This document shows, in pieces, positions 1-11,117 of a stretch of 64,000 nucleotides of DNA. Origin of the DNA: Telopea speciosissima (lineage: Eukaryota; Streptophyta; Magnoliopsida; Proteales; Proteaceae); the NCBI RefSeq assembly GCF_018873765.1, contig NC_057925.1, positions 20,471,568-20,535,567 of the forward strand, read 5' to 3'. The notes beneath the pieces are model-generated. The model had not been told where the DNA came from, did no database searches, and saw only the letters and a list, made by a program, of their open reading frames with translations. A program made the translations under genes and the position numbers. Within the stretch, counting starts at the first letter, position 1. Every line of letters begins with the position of its first letter.

Positions 1-860
1 TGGGCAGGTAGCATCGACGATCGCAAATATATCGGTGGATATGCTATCTTTCTTGGTGATAACCTCATCTCCTAGTCCGATAAAAATTAAGCAACCAACA
101 ATTGCAAGGTCATCCACTGAAGCTGAATACCGAGCCATAACAAATGCCATAGCTGAAATAATCTAGATCAAGTCTCTTCTACAAGAACTTGGAATACGTA
201 TTTCAGAACCACCGGTTTTACGATGTGACAACTTAGGGGTTACATATCTCAGAGTCAATCCCTGGTTCCATATCCAAACTAAGCATATCGAAGTGGATTT
301 CCACTTTATTCGAGATTTGGTTACCCAAGGGTTGCTTGCTGTCAAGTTTATCCACACCAACGACCAATTGGTGAACATTTTCACTAAACCTTTATCCAAT
401 CATAGGTTTATGGTGTTGCGAGACAAGTTGAAGATATGTACAAGACCCACTTTAACTTGCGGGGGGATGTTGAGTACATAAACGGCTTGAAATTTGAAGT
501 TGGTTTGATTAATTCAAATCGTAATCATATCACTATATTATTGCAACACTTTTTTAAATATCTTTTTGTGTTTATCACATTGTAACAATTCCTTTTAAAA
601 TTCTTTTTGTGTTTATCACATTGTAACTGAATACAACGTTGTAAAATTCAAACTCTATAAAAGATCATCTTGCAGCCCACCATTATTGGGTATGCTTACT
701 TGGAATCATCTCCACGACTTGACTTCCAATGCTTGGGAGTGGAATCAATGCAGGGGACTCTCCTGGATCCATTAAAAGTATGTAGTGGACAATATAAAAT
801 CTTATTGGAACCATAATCGCCAGCAGCAGGTTCAAGTCCTGACATATTTGTCCTGCAAAT
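1..860 (+). mobile_element. 3' end of a Copia LTR retrotransposon (RNase H plus 3' LTR)
   Basis: The plus strand encodes a decayed Copia RNase H region. WAGS-DDRKYIGGYAIFLG is readable at the left edge, followed by EAEYRAI near 120-140 and the usual C-terminus LVNIFTKPLSNHRF at about 365-410. Internal stops break the frame, so this is a relic. A polypurine run (gcgggggga, about 459-467) is followed at 468 by TGTTGAG, the expected 3' LTR start. The LTR holds a TATAA-type box near 655 and a 25-bp direct repeat (ctttttgtgtttatcac units near 562 and 602). The LTR right end is not fixed because the partner LTR lies outside the window; 860 is an estimate. Confidence 0.8.
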
Positions 861-1119
861 AAGATAAAAAAATTGGGAAAAATATACGGACACCCCCTCA
901 ACTATGGCCTGTTATCATGTACACCTCCTCATCTTTTCACCGAGTTAACTCACCATTATCTAACTAACACAAAAGACCAAACTATCCTAAATCCTCCCAC
1001 CCTTCCATTTATCCCATTTCCCAAAATCTCTGACGAAACCTCCTCACCGATGCTATCTCTTGGACCCCCACCCTTCATCTTCGGTCGCCACTGCTATTCC
1101 TCTGCTATTCCTCAGGTAA

Positions 1120-1120
<1 letters not shown>

Positions 1121-1156
<36 letters not shown>
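1121..1156. repeat. (CT)n-(GT)n compound microsatellite
   Basis: An uninterrupted CT run is followed by a GT run. Open reading frames across it are low-complexity artefacts. Confidence 0.9.
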
Positions 1157-1189
1157 TGCATTTTCTGCAAGTAAAAACCATCCCCTATT

Positions 1190-1295
1190 TTTGTGCTACC
1201 CAGACAGGGGTAAGGCGGACATTGCGTGCAACACCATGTCTGGGCAGCACGGTCCTGCCAGGCAGCTCGGCAATAGATGATCCAAATTGAAAAAC
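1190..1295. repeat. Miniature-element relic ending GATGATCCAAATTG
   Basis: This stretch reads gggtaaggcggacattgcg ... ggcaatagatgatccaaattg. The same layout recurs near 9225-9335 and 49440-49560: a GGTCATT-like core, a GCAGCAC-type middle and a (G)ATCCAAATT end. Three dispersed copies imply a transposed family. No terminal inverted repeat or TSD could be fixed. Confidence 0.5.
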
Positions 1296-1543
1296 CATTT
1301 CCTACCATTCCCTATTTTTGTGCAAATAAAACCCCTCTTTTGCAACTGAAAACTATTTCCTACTATTCCCTATTTTTTTTGCAAATAAAACCCCTCTTCT
1401 GGAACTAAAAACCATTCTCTATTTTTGTGCAAATAAAACCCCTCCCCACTCACTTTGTCATATCTTCTGTAATTAATAACTTGAAAAATGTCTAATTGGA
1501 TTTTTTGTTAATCACAAAAGCCATTGGCAACCAAACTAAAAAC

Positions 1544-3254
1544 TGTTGGTCAAACAACGGTCCAGGGATCAAACCATGGTTCCCTAGGGAAACCAATATA
1601 CAGAAAAATTAGGGTTTTGCACACCCTGGGTTATCTCATGGTGTCCCATGGGTGCCCCATTAAATTTTAGGGTTTTCCATGGTCGCCCATGGGAACCCTG
1701 GTGCATCCCTATTAGGGTTTCCCCTTCCCTATTGCGTCCCATAAAATTAATTATCACAATAGGGACGGAGAAATTCATCTCTAGTCCATCACATGGCAAG
1801 AGGGATCCATCCCATACTCGAATGCGCAGCGGAAATTAATCAATTCGAGTTTCTTTCGCATCCCATAAATATTAATAATCAATGAACAGAAGGAATTAAT
1901 AAAGAACTGCTAACCTGGTGAGCCTCAAGTGTTGCTCCTCCAATAGATAGTGGTTCTTCCTCCAGTGAGCGCTCCAAGCAAACAGATCTGAACCTCTAAT
2001 GGTGCTACCAAGGTTCTACACTCCAATCCCAGATGCCCTCAAACTCCTCAGCACAAATCTAGGGTTTCATAAACCCTAACTCTCAAACACAGGTGAGAGA
2101 AGCAAGAAGAAGAAGAGAGATCACAAGAGGGAGAGAGAGAAACCAAAAACGCAGGAGAGAGAGTGTCTGCTCCAAAAATATGGAGAGCTTCCCTCTTCTG
2201 TGTTTTATGGTCCCCTATTTATAATAATAGGGTTTAATTAAATCCTAGATAGATTTAATAAAGCCCTAGTGAGAGTCTGACTCTCTCTCTCTTAGTCTGG
2301 CAGTTCTGTTTAAACTCAACTGCTACACAGGTGAAAAAACAGAATCTAATAGGGAAAGTATTAATTAGATTCTTTATTTAATTATTAATGGATAATTACA
2401 ATTAGCACCAAATCCATTAATTAAATAAAGAGCCAATTAAATTAGCAAATTCTAAATAACTCCCTATATGATAACAATTTATCATATACAACCCCCCACT
2501 AATCAACACCATCATTATGGAATCTAGGGCATGTACACATGTACTGCCAAACCCCAATCCATAGTACATGTCCATATAAGAGCGTTTGTGCATCTGATCG
2601 GGTCCCGCAAAACTCGATAAAACACTTTACTTGAAATAACTATAAATAATGTATCATTTTATGTAAAATAAATTTTGCAAAACCATTTCCAAAACGGTAT
2701 TGGATCTAGATTCTGATCCGCCCATGCACAGACAGTCTCTATCTTGGTGTTCCCTAATCAGGCTGTGGTGACCGTGTTGGATAACTCCTTCACTCACAAA
2801 GTGTTCGCGCATTCCCAGAACATCGACTTTGACTCGCTTGAGTCTCAGTCATTGATGAACCAAAGAATGCGATCACACTTTGCAGTGACAGGGTTCCCTC
2901 AGGTACAGGGTGTCGGTGACACATGTCTATCCCTTCCTACATCTGGCAGTAATATATGAGGGAATCAACAAAGTAGATTCTTTGCCAATGCACACATCAA
3001 ACATGTGAGCACTCGCATTCGTACCCTGACATCACATGTCTAGGCATACCCAATGCGACGACCATATGATAAGGGTGCCCAGCCCAAACCCTAGTCATGA
3101 CTACCATTTTAAGTATAACTTACGGACACATAATGCTCAAAAAGTTTATATCGCATGTGACAAAATTAAACTAAAATGTATAAATGTTCAATACAAAGGT
3201 GAACCGGGTTGAACCAAACCGAACCGGGTTTGATGGACACACACTTGTCCAACA
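1544..3254 (-). mobile_element. Solo LTR (1711 bp) with 5-bp TSD AAAAC
   Basis: The interval starts TGTTGG and ends CCAACA, a perfect 6-bp LTR-type inverted end. It is flanked by AAAAC at 539-543 of the first kilobase pair (1539-1543) and at 3255-3259, as left by retroviral-type integration. It has no coding capacity. It contains AG-rich tracts (about 2100-2165) and a long A/T-rich stretch. Minus orientation is inferred from the TGTTGGACAAG start at the right end. A complete element that recombined between its LTRs would leave this structure. Confidence 0.75.
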
Positions 3255-3743
3255 AAAACCCTTCGTTCTTTTTCATCTTTCACATATAGTTTGGAAATAA
3301 CTGATTTTTTTTATAATTTCTGCGGTACGAAGTTCCATTACTATACCAATCTGTGTTGAAATGTTAAAAATATTACCGAAGTAACTTGACTTTTTCTTTT
3401 TTTTCTTTTTTTAAAAAAAATTGATGAAACATTTTGTGGAGCTGAGTGGCACCAAAGCAAATTGCTTTTTTAACAATTTCTGCAAGTTCCATTACTAAAC
3501 TAATCTGTGTTGAAACGTTATAAATTACCAAAGCAACTTGACTTTTTCTTCTTCTTCTTCTTCTTTTTGTTTGTTCACTGTTTACAATTAAATTGACCAT
3601 GGTTTTTGTGGTTAACAGCTGCATGAGTTCTTTGGATTAAGAAATGTAGGATTTCAAGTAAGCAAGTATTTGCCCTTTGGGCCTGTAGGAAAGGTCATGC
3701 CTTACCTTCTCAGGAGAGCTGAAGAGAGCAGAGGGCTTCTATC
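3255..3743. other. Intergenic, no gene seen
   Basis: A/T-rich sequence with poly-T and (TTC)n tracts. A roughly 60-bp segment is imperfectly repeated: ttccattactataccaatctg near 3333 and ttccattactaaactaatctg near 3487, each followed by a tract ending cttgactttttctt. No coding signal is visible. Confidence 0.6.
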
Positions 3744-3988
3744 TGTTAAATTTGGAATCAGATTGTGTGAATTACTTGCCTGTTTCATTGATATGACTTT
3801 ACATTTATACAAGATAGAATGAATCTATACAAGGTAAGAAAATCAAATCAAAAGAATATGGAAAGAATGAATGAAAGAATAAAATCAGGGAGTCTATCAA
3901 TCTAATAGCTGTAGAATTCTATCAATCCAAAAGCTGTATTATCACATGTGGAACATGTGATTTGCAGGATCTTCTAGTATCTCCAATA
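3744..3988 (-). repeat. 3' LTR of the Copia element
   Basis: 245 bp, identical by eye to 8763-9007. It starts TGTTAAATTTGG on the plus strand, ends TCTCCAATA, and is preceded by TSD CTATC. Confidence 0.95.
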
Positions 3989-3995
3989 CTCCCCC

Positions 3996-6900
3996 TCAAG
4001 TTGGGCGGTGAATGTTGAGAACACCCAACTTGGCCTTCAAAGTGATGAATAGAGTAGCACCCAGGGCCTTTGTGAAAATATCCGCAATTTGATTAGAACT
4101 AGGGACATAAGTCGGACATAGCAGACCGCTGTTGATGTGATCGCGAACGATGTGGCAGTCAATCTCTATGTGTTTGGTACGCTCATGGAACACAGGATTA
4201 GCTGCAATGTGGAGGGCGGCCTGGTTGTCGCAGTATAAAGGTATGGGCTAGGTCCGAACAATGCCCAAGTCCTTTAGAAGAGTAGTCAATCAAATAAGCT
4301 CGCAAGTGGTGACAGCCATGGAATGATATTCAGCTTCAGCGGAGGAGCGGGAAACCGTCTGTTGTTTCTTAGACTTCCAGGAGATCGGGATGGAGCCAAG
4401 AAAGATGCAATAGCCACTGGTGGAGCGTCTGGTCTCAGGGCAACTAGCCCAGTCAGAATCACAATAAGCGCGTAATGTGAGAGCGCTAGAAGAGGAGAGT
4501 AAGATGCCTTGTCCGGCCGTGCTGTGCAAGTACCGAAGAAGCCTAGTTGCAGCGTCCATGTGGGGTTGGCGGGGCTGATGCATGAATTGGCTCAATAGTG
4601 TAACACTGTGAACTATGTCGGGCCGTGTGATAGTGAGATAAATCGGCCGACCAATCAGGCGGCGGTATGGACTTGCATCAGCGAGTAACTCACCCTCGAA
4701 TGTAGATAATTTGAGGTGTTGTTCCATAGGGAAAGCTGTGCGTTGGGCCTCTGTAAAATTCATATCCTAAAGGATGTCTAAGGTGTATTTTCGCTGATTT
4801 AGAAATATGCCATGGCGAGACCGGGCCACCTCAAGGCCTAGAAAGTACTTGACTGGGCCAAGGTCCTTGAGGCAAAATTGCTGATGCAAGGTTACTTTGA
4901 GGGCAGCAATGGCACTGGTGTTTGGGCCGGTGATAAGGATGTCATCAACGTACACCAGAATATAGATAGCAGATGCATCTCGACCTTGAAAAAATAATGA
5001 GTAATCAGCCTTGGATTGGGTGAAACCTAGGCGGATAAGTGCGGTGGAGAGCTTTGCGAACCACTGCTGGGAAGCCTGTTTGAGGCCATATAAAGAACGA
5101 TTGAGCTGACAAACAGTGTTCTCCCCCTGTCCCTGGTAACCCGGTGGCAGTTTCATATAAACTTCTTCGTCTAAGTCTCCATGTAAGAAGGCGTTTTGTA
5201 CATCGAGGTGTGAGAGGGGCCATTGGTAAACAGCTGCAATAGCCATTAATGTGCGAACAGTGACAAGCTTTGCAACTGGGGCGAATGTTTCATGATAATC
5301 GATGCCCTCAGTCTGTGTGTAACCCTTAGTGACCAAGCGGGCTTTGTAACGCTCGATGGTACCATCCGCCTTCCTCTTGATCTTGTACACCCATTTGCAA
5401 CCAATGGGTTTTGTATGGGAGGGTAGAGGTACCAAAGTCCATGTGTTATTAAGCTCAAGAGCCTTGATCTCAGCCTGCATTGCCTCCTTCCAATCTGGGG
5501 ATAGAGAAGCCTTTGAAAAACTAGTTGGCTCCTTGATGGTAGAGAGTGACCTGATAAACTGGAAATGAGAGGGTGAGAGCATATGATAAGAAATGAGAGA
5601 AACGGTGGGAGAGAGAGTACCTACAGCGAAAGGAAACGAAGGGTGGGTAGCGACTAAACACTGGTAGTCCTTGAGACGCAATGGCTATTGTAGGGTTCTT
5701 AGGGAGCGTCTAAGAGGGATTATTGGGGGTGGAGGGGGCGCGGGTGGCGGATTTATCGGAGGTAGAGTGGGTTCGGGTGGTGGGGGGACAGGTGGAGGTG
5801 GGTCTGGTGCAACAAGTGCAGGTGGAGGGTTGGGAACCGGCGGTGTGGGTGATGGCGTGGGTATTGGGTAATCAGTGGTGGAATCCATCACTGGTAAGGG
5901 AAGGTTGTGGGGGTCGGAATGGGTAGAGTTAGTATGAAATGGGAAAATGGCTTCATGGAATGTGATCTCACGACTGACAAATACTTTGCGAGTGGCGTGG
6001 TCATAGACCTTGTAGCCCTTCTGAGCATATGGGTAACCAATAAAAACGCCTGGAGAGGCCCGTGGATCAAATTTGTTGTTGATCGAATTGTGGGTGTGGC
6101 GATAGCAAAGGCACCCAAAAGTCCGAAGGTGATTGTAAACTGGTGGTTTGTTGGTGAGGACCTGAGTGGGTGATTTGTGGTGTAAAACTTTTGTGGGTAA
6201 GCGGTTAATAAGATGTGTGGCGGTGAGGATGCAGTCACCCCAAAATTCCGGTGGGAGGTGGGCTTGAAAAGAGAGGGCCCTAGCAACATTGAGGAGGTGG
6301 CGATGTTTGCGTTCGACAACCCCATTTTGTTGAGGGGTGTCAACGCAACTATGTTGATGGATAACTCCATGGGTGTTGAAAAATTGGTGGGAAGCATGGT
6401 TAAAAAATTCCCGACCATTGTTGGATCGAATCTGTTTTATTTGGCTCCCAAATTGGGTGTGTATCATTGAGAAAAAATTCTGCAATTGTGGCCAAGCATC
6501 AGACTTATGGTTTAGTAAGTAAACCCAAGTGCACCTAGAGAAATCATCAACAATGGTGAGAAAAAAACGTGTACCACATCGGGCGGGAACAACGTATGGC
6601 CCCCAAATATCGCAATGTATTAAGTCAAAACATTTAATCAATGAGATCACACTCCTTGGAAAAGGTAAACGGGCCTGCTTAGCTAAAGGGCAAATATGAC
6701 AAACATGTTTATTGGATATAGTTATTTTAGGGACAATGTTATTTAAAAACTGAAAAACATCGTTTGAGGGGTGTCCAAGGCGATAATGCCAAAGACTTGG
6801 GGTGGGGGAAGTGGTAAAAGCGGCAAGGGGTGGGGTATTTGCGTCATCCAAGATGTATAGACCTCCATGAGCCTTACCCAGTCCAATCGTCTCCTTCGTT

Positions 6901-8691
6901 TGTAGGTCCTGGAAAAAACAATGAGTAGAAGTGAATATGGCTGAACAAGTAAGTGATTGAACAAGTTGTTTGACAGAGATGAGATTAAAATTAAAAGAGG
7001 GAACAAAAAGAACATTTTGTAATGGCAATGTAGGAACGGGAAGACAAGTGCCAATATGGGTGACCAAAGCACGATGCCCAGTGGGCAAGGTGATCGGAGA
7101 GGAATAAGGCTTGATGGTGTGTGACTGAAAAAGAGAGAAATCAAATGCCATATGGTGCGTGGCCCCTGAATCGATAATCCAAATATTAGAATGGGCAATA
7201 TTACCTGCGGCATTGGCCAAGGGAGCCATATTACCAGATTGAATAAGTGCAAGGATCTGATTATACTGATCCGTGGTGAAGGTAGGAGCAGGCATAGTAG
7301 GAACATCGACCATGGAGGCCTGCAGAGAGCGAACTGGGTTGGATGTAGTAGGCGCGGCAGCCTTAGCGGAGTTCTTCAGTGGGTACCCATGTTTCTTGAA
7401 GCAACGGGAATCAGAGTGACCATCAAGACCACAAAAATCACAGTGGTAATGAGGTTTAGGGCGGCCAGATTTATTGTTGGGACGGCCCTGTGCAGCAAGG
7501 GCCGATTGAGTAAGAGATGGTTCAGGTGCCACCAGTATGGAGCGTTAGCATTCTTCTTGGAGCAATAGAGAATATGCACGGTTGATGGAAGGCAACGGGT
7601 CCATCAGAAGTAGCTGGTTGCGGATCGAAGTGTATCAATCATTAAGACCCATAAAAAATTCAAGAAGGCGATCGCGCTGAAGTAGTTCAGAATGGTGTTG
7701 AAGAACACCGCAAGTGCATGCTGGATAAGAGTCATAGGACGCAAGCTCGTCCCAAAAACCTTTGAGAAGTGTGTAGTAAGTGGCCAAGGAGGATGTGCCT
7801 TGGCAATGGTTGGAAATGGCACGACGGATCTCAAAGATGCGTGGGGCATTCTTTTGAGAGAAGCGATCGTGAAGGTCGACCCAAACCTCATGGGCAGAAG
7901 AGGCATAAAGGACACTGTGTGCAATGTCGGTGTCCAGAGAATTTGCGATCCATGAAAGGACCATGCTATTGCAACGCTTCCAGAGAAGAAACTTAGGGGA
8001 GGTTGCATCAGGTTGAGGAATAGAACCATCAATAAAACCCAGCTTATGTTTGGCCTCAAGAGCCATGCGCATGGCGCGGCTCCAGGTGGGTAATTGTCGC
8101 CCTTCAGAGGTTGGGTAACCAGCACAGCACCGGGGTTGTCAGAGTGGTGGATAAAGAATGGGGAGGACCCATCCAAATCAGTGGTTTGCAAGGAGGCAGC
8201 CTAAGCAGCGGCCTGGGCACCAGTGCCATTGCTGCCCTCAAAGTAGATACTAGAAGATCCTGCAAATCACATGTTCCACATGTGATAATACAGCTTTTGG
8301 ATTGATAGAATTCTATAGCTATTAGATTGATAGACTCCCTGATTTTATTCTTTCATTAATTCTTTCCATATTCTTTTGATTTGCAGGATCTTCTAGTATC
8401 TCCAATAAGAAGAAACTTAGGGGAGGTTGCATCAGGTTGAGGAATAGAACCATCAATAAAACCCAGCTTATGTTTGGCCTCAAGAGCCATGTGCATGGCG
8501 CGGCTCCAGGTGGGGTAATTGTCGCCCTTCAGAGGTTGGGTAACCAGCACAGCACCGAGGTTGACAGAGTGGTGGATAAAGAATGGGGAGGACCCATCCA
8601 AATCAGTGGTTTGCAAGGAGGCAGCCTGAGCAGCGGCCTGGGCAGCAGCAGCCTCGGCGGTAGCTTGGGCAGCAGCCTCGGTGGGATCCAT
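3996..8691 (-). pseudogene. Copia gag-pol polyprotein, interrupted by in-frame stops
   Basis: From about 8072 down to 3996 every segment lies in one minus-strand frame, interrupted by stops at 7635-7637, 7545-7547, 5685-5687, 4767-4769, 4290-4292 and 4248-4250. Visible domains in order: a gag domain (7635-8072); a CX2CX4HX4C-like knuckle starting CDFCGLDGHSD (about 7440); protease motif WIIDSGATHHM (about 7170); integrase with HYRLGHPS, CDIWGP and VERKH; RT with LVTKGYTQTEG, DVQNAFLHGD and YVDDIL; RNase H with DSDWASC and EAEYHSM. The second integrase acidic residue, normally in SDNG, reads SNNG. The ATG at 8691 starts an intact gag N-terminus (MDPTEAAAQATAEAAAAQAA) that runs into inverted LTR sequence. 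The original polyprotein would have been about 1,300-1,400 aa. Confidence 0.9.
7985..8650 (-). repeat. Duplicated gag 5' segment around an inverted LTR/RT patch
   Basis: The segment 7985-8218 recurs at 8407-8640 with about five differences, including a 1-bp indel (gtggg versus gtgggg). Between the copies lie three patches: about 26 bp at 8219-8245 matching the reverse transcriptase near 4891-4917 in opposite orientation; an LTR fragment (about 8245-8381) inverted relative to the element's LTRs; and the last 30 bp of an LTR in direct orientation ending TCTCCAATA (8377-8406). The inverted-to-direct junction lies at a shared gattt. Both flanking patches come from the element itself, which suggests template switching during reverse transcription. 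Confidence 0.85.
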
Positions 8692-8762
8692 GGAGATGAA
8701 ATGAGGAAGAAGAAGATGATGTAGGAGATGAGTGGTGAGAGGATCGGATTAGGCTGATACCA

Positions 8763-9007
8763 TGTTAAATTTGGAATCAGATTGTGTGAATTACTTGCCT
8801 GTTTCATTGATATGACTTTACATTTATACAAGATAGAATGAATCTATACAAGGTAAGAAAATCAAATCAAAAGAATATGGAAAGAATGAATGAAAGAATA
8901 AAATCAGGGAGTCTATCAATCTAATAGCTGTAGAATTCTATCAATCCAAAAGCTGTATTATCACATGTGGAACATGTGATTTGCAGGATCTTCTAGTATC
9001 TCCAATA
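8763..9007 (-). repeat. 5' LTR of the Copia element
   Basis: 245 bp, identical by eye to 3744-3988. It is followed at 9008 by TSD CTATC and adjoins the tRNA-Met-type primer-binding site at 8752-8762. Confidence 0.95.
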
Positions 9008-9224
9008 CTATCTGCTTTAACATTAGATAGACAACCGAGGAATTAGTTAGAGAGGAGATCCAGGACTGCAATTGCGGGAAATGAGACAGACAAGATGATG
9101 ACTTTAGTCAGGCATTAGCCATCAAGCTTCTTGTTCATCTAAATTATGAATTAATTTAGAATGCTTTGTTGAGCCACTGGCGGCACTGAAATTTGTGAGA
9201 TCTATTCTCATGTTTGAACCCATT

Positions 9225-9335
9225 ACTCGGGCAGGGGTAAGACGGTCATTGCACGCAGCCTGCCCTATGTCTGCACAGAATGGCGCAGGACAGAGCAGCA
9301 CGCCACGCCGTAGAGGATCCAAATTGCCCCAAGAG
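9225..9335. repeat. Miniature-element relic (GGATCCAAATTG family)
   Basis: It contains gggtaagacggtcattgcac and ends gtagaggatccaaattg. The layout matches copies at 1190-1295 and 49440-49560. It lies about 370 bp beyond the stop of the F-box gene. Boundaries are approximate. Confidence 0.5.
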
Positions 9336-9707
9336 TTGGGCTCAACTGCATGTACTTGCAAACTGTATGTACCAGCATCCTTTGCCGACATTAAAAAATG
9401 GTATTTGTTTGTTAACATAGAATCATAGATGCCTTGTCTTTTACCTAGCTAATGCTGAGCAAGGATTGTGTTGGAGAGTTTTCCATGTAATGCCGGCAAC
9501 TGTGACTGGTAAAACAATTGGGTGATATGCATATGTTGATATGAAAGTGATTTGGTGATTTCCTTAATAACAAATTAACCTTTCTGATTACTACAACACA
9601 CCACACTTCAAACATCAAATTATATAACCCTTCTCTCAACTACGTACGTACTACTAATACTACCAATAATGCTACCTACTACTTAACAGATTAAAGTCAC
9701 CAAGGAA
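9336..9707. other. 3' flank of the F-box gene
   Basis: A/T-rich sequence, presumably containing the UFO 3' UTR on the minus strand. No separate gene is visible. An exact polyadenylation site could not be assigned. Confidence 0.4.
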
Positions 9708-11117
9708 CTAAAATGGCATTGACGGCTGTTCAAGAAGACCAATAGCCGGAGTAGCAAGCAGAGGCTCGTAAGCAAAACATTGCAATCCACCACCACCACC
9801 ACTGCTGCCGCCGCCGCCTCCTTCCACGAAGGGGCATTGCGGGATCCACTGCCAAGCCTTGGTGTAGAAATCATAAAGCAATACCTGATCAGACCCATGA
9901 ATTGTAAAAACAACAAAGTTTCCATGACCTGCACAATCAAACCCTCTCCCACCTTCTATCTCCATGAACCTCCCATAAAGCTGCTGAGGCATTCTCTCAA
10001 ACTCCACCCAATTCCTCCCACAACCCTGCAAGCTCCACAACCTCAAACTCCTCGGAACGTTCAGCTTACTCTTCTCCACCGCCGCCACAAGAACCACTCT
10101 ACCCTTACACTCTACCAAGCTCGGTGACCTCAGGAATCTCTTCATCGGCGCCTGAATCTATTAATTAACATAACAAAACCCAAAAGCTTCTTTAGTTTAG
10201 TTTTATCGTTAATGATACACAAAGAATCATTTATATATAATTCATGTAAGTTAAGAAGAAAAAAAAATAAATCGAACCTTCCACCACTCATTCCCTGCCA
10301 CGTCATACGCTAACACGCTAAAGGGACTATAATTCATGCAATAGAATCGTCCATTAACAAACACCATCCCTCCAGATTCAAGACTGCATAGCCTAGGGAG
10401 TGGACATGTGGTACCCCACAATGAGAAGAATCCTGCACCGTCCACGTGGAAGCTTTCAGATGATAGGTTTTTTACTGCGAATGGTGAGATGAGGTCATCA
10501 CCAGCGACAACAACGTTGATTAAAGCGTGACTCACGGTGATTCCAATCGAAGGGAAGAGCCTTGGTCGCTGAGTTGGTGGCAATTGTGTAATTGATCTTA
10601 AAACTGGGTTGTAAAGGATTAGGGTTTTTGGGCCGGCATCCTCGTTGACTAAACAGATCAACCCGCCGGAAGCTGCCGCCGGTGAGAAACCGGCCGGCAC
10701 TGATTCGAAGGGTAGGCGATACCATGTAACTTCATGAGGATCAAACAAGTAGGCTTCATGACTATAAATGTGATTGTGACAGCTGGTACTACTATAGATG
10801 TTGGACTTGAAGGTTGAGCTCTTCTGTTTCTTAAAGAAGAGGAACCATGGTCTCCTTGGAGATATCTGTAAGTATATTTCTAGAAAGGTAGTTGAGAAGA
10901 GAAGACCATACCATCTCTTGCAGACACATCTAGCTCTAAAGAAAGCTGGAGGAGGGAGAAAGGCAATGATTCTATCAAGTAGTCTTTGAGGGAGCTTTCT
11001 CCATATCTTACTATCCATCCAAGAAATAGAAAAAGAAGCTGATGATGATGATGATGTAGAAGAAGTAGTAATCACATTGGTAGTAGTAGAAATGGAGGAT
11101 ATGGTAAAGGTATCCAT
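9708..11117 (-). CDS. UFO: F-box protein, UFO/FIMBRIATA orthologue
   Basis: Two exons: 10278-11117 (codons 1-280) and 9708-10151 (147 codons plus stop), joined across a 126-bp intron with donor AAG|GTTCGA and acceptor TTCAG|GCGCC. The protein is 427 aa, close to the 442 aa of Arabidopsis UFO. A Ser/Thr-rich N-terminus (1-33) precedes the F-box (about 39-79: KLPQRLLDRIIAFLPPPAFF then RARCVCKRWYGLLFS). The rest carries strongly UFO-like blocks such as RPRLFPSIG, VAGDDLISP, AVKNLSSESFHVD, MNYSPFSVL, RFLRSPSL and LVAAVEKSKLNVP. A Gly-Ser stretch spans 391-402. In known plants UFO is the substrate-receptor subunit of an SCF ubiquitin ligase and acts with LEAFY to switch on B-class floral genes. 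The start is the first ATG in frame and matches UFO N-termini. No frame damage is seen. The Copia element at 3744-9007 ends about 700 bp past the stop. Confidence 0.95.

Larger units (their letters stand above)
3744..9007 (-). mobile_element. Complete Copia LTR retrotransposon, defective coding region, TSD CTATC
   Basis: Two 245-bp LTRs (3744-3988 and 8763-9007) look identical base for base. CTATC flanks both sides (3739-3743 and 9008-9012). Read on the minus strand, the 5' LTR is followed by TGGTATCAGCC (about 8752-8762), complementary to initiator tRNA-Met. A polypurine tract (cttgagggggag) precedes the 3' LTR at 3989-4000. LTR ends in element orientation are TATTGG...TTAACA, so the canonical 5' TG is TA in both copies. 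Gag-pol order is gag, zinc knuckle, protease, integrase, reverse transcriptase, RNase H, as in Copia. Identical LTRs imply a recent insertion, although the coding frame is broken. Confidence 0.95.

Noticed and set aside
873-1308. Open frames of 135 aa (plus) and 67 aa (minus)
   Set aside because: Both cross the CT/GT microsatellite and a miniature-element relic, with no recognisable domain.
5671-5926. Gly-rich plus-strand frames
   Set aside because: They are the antisense of the proline-rich linker in the minus-strand Copia polyprotein.
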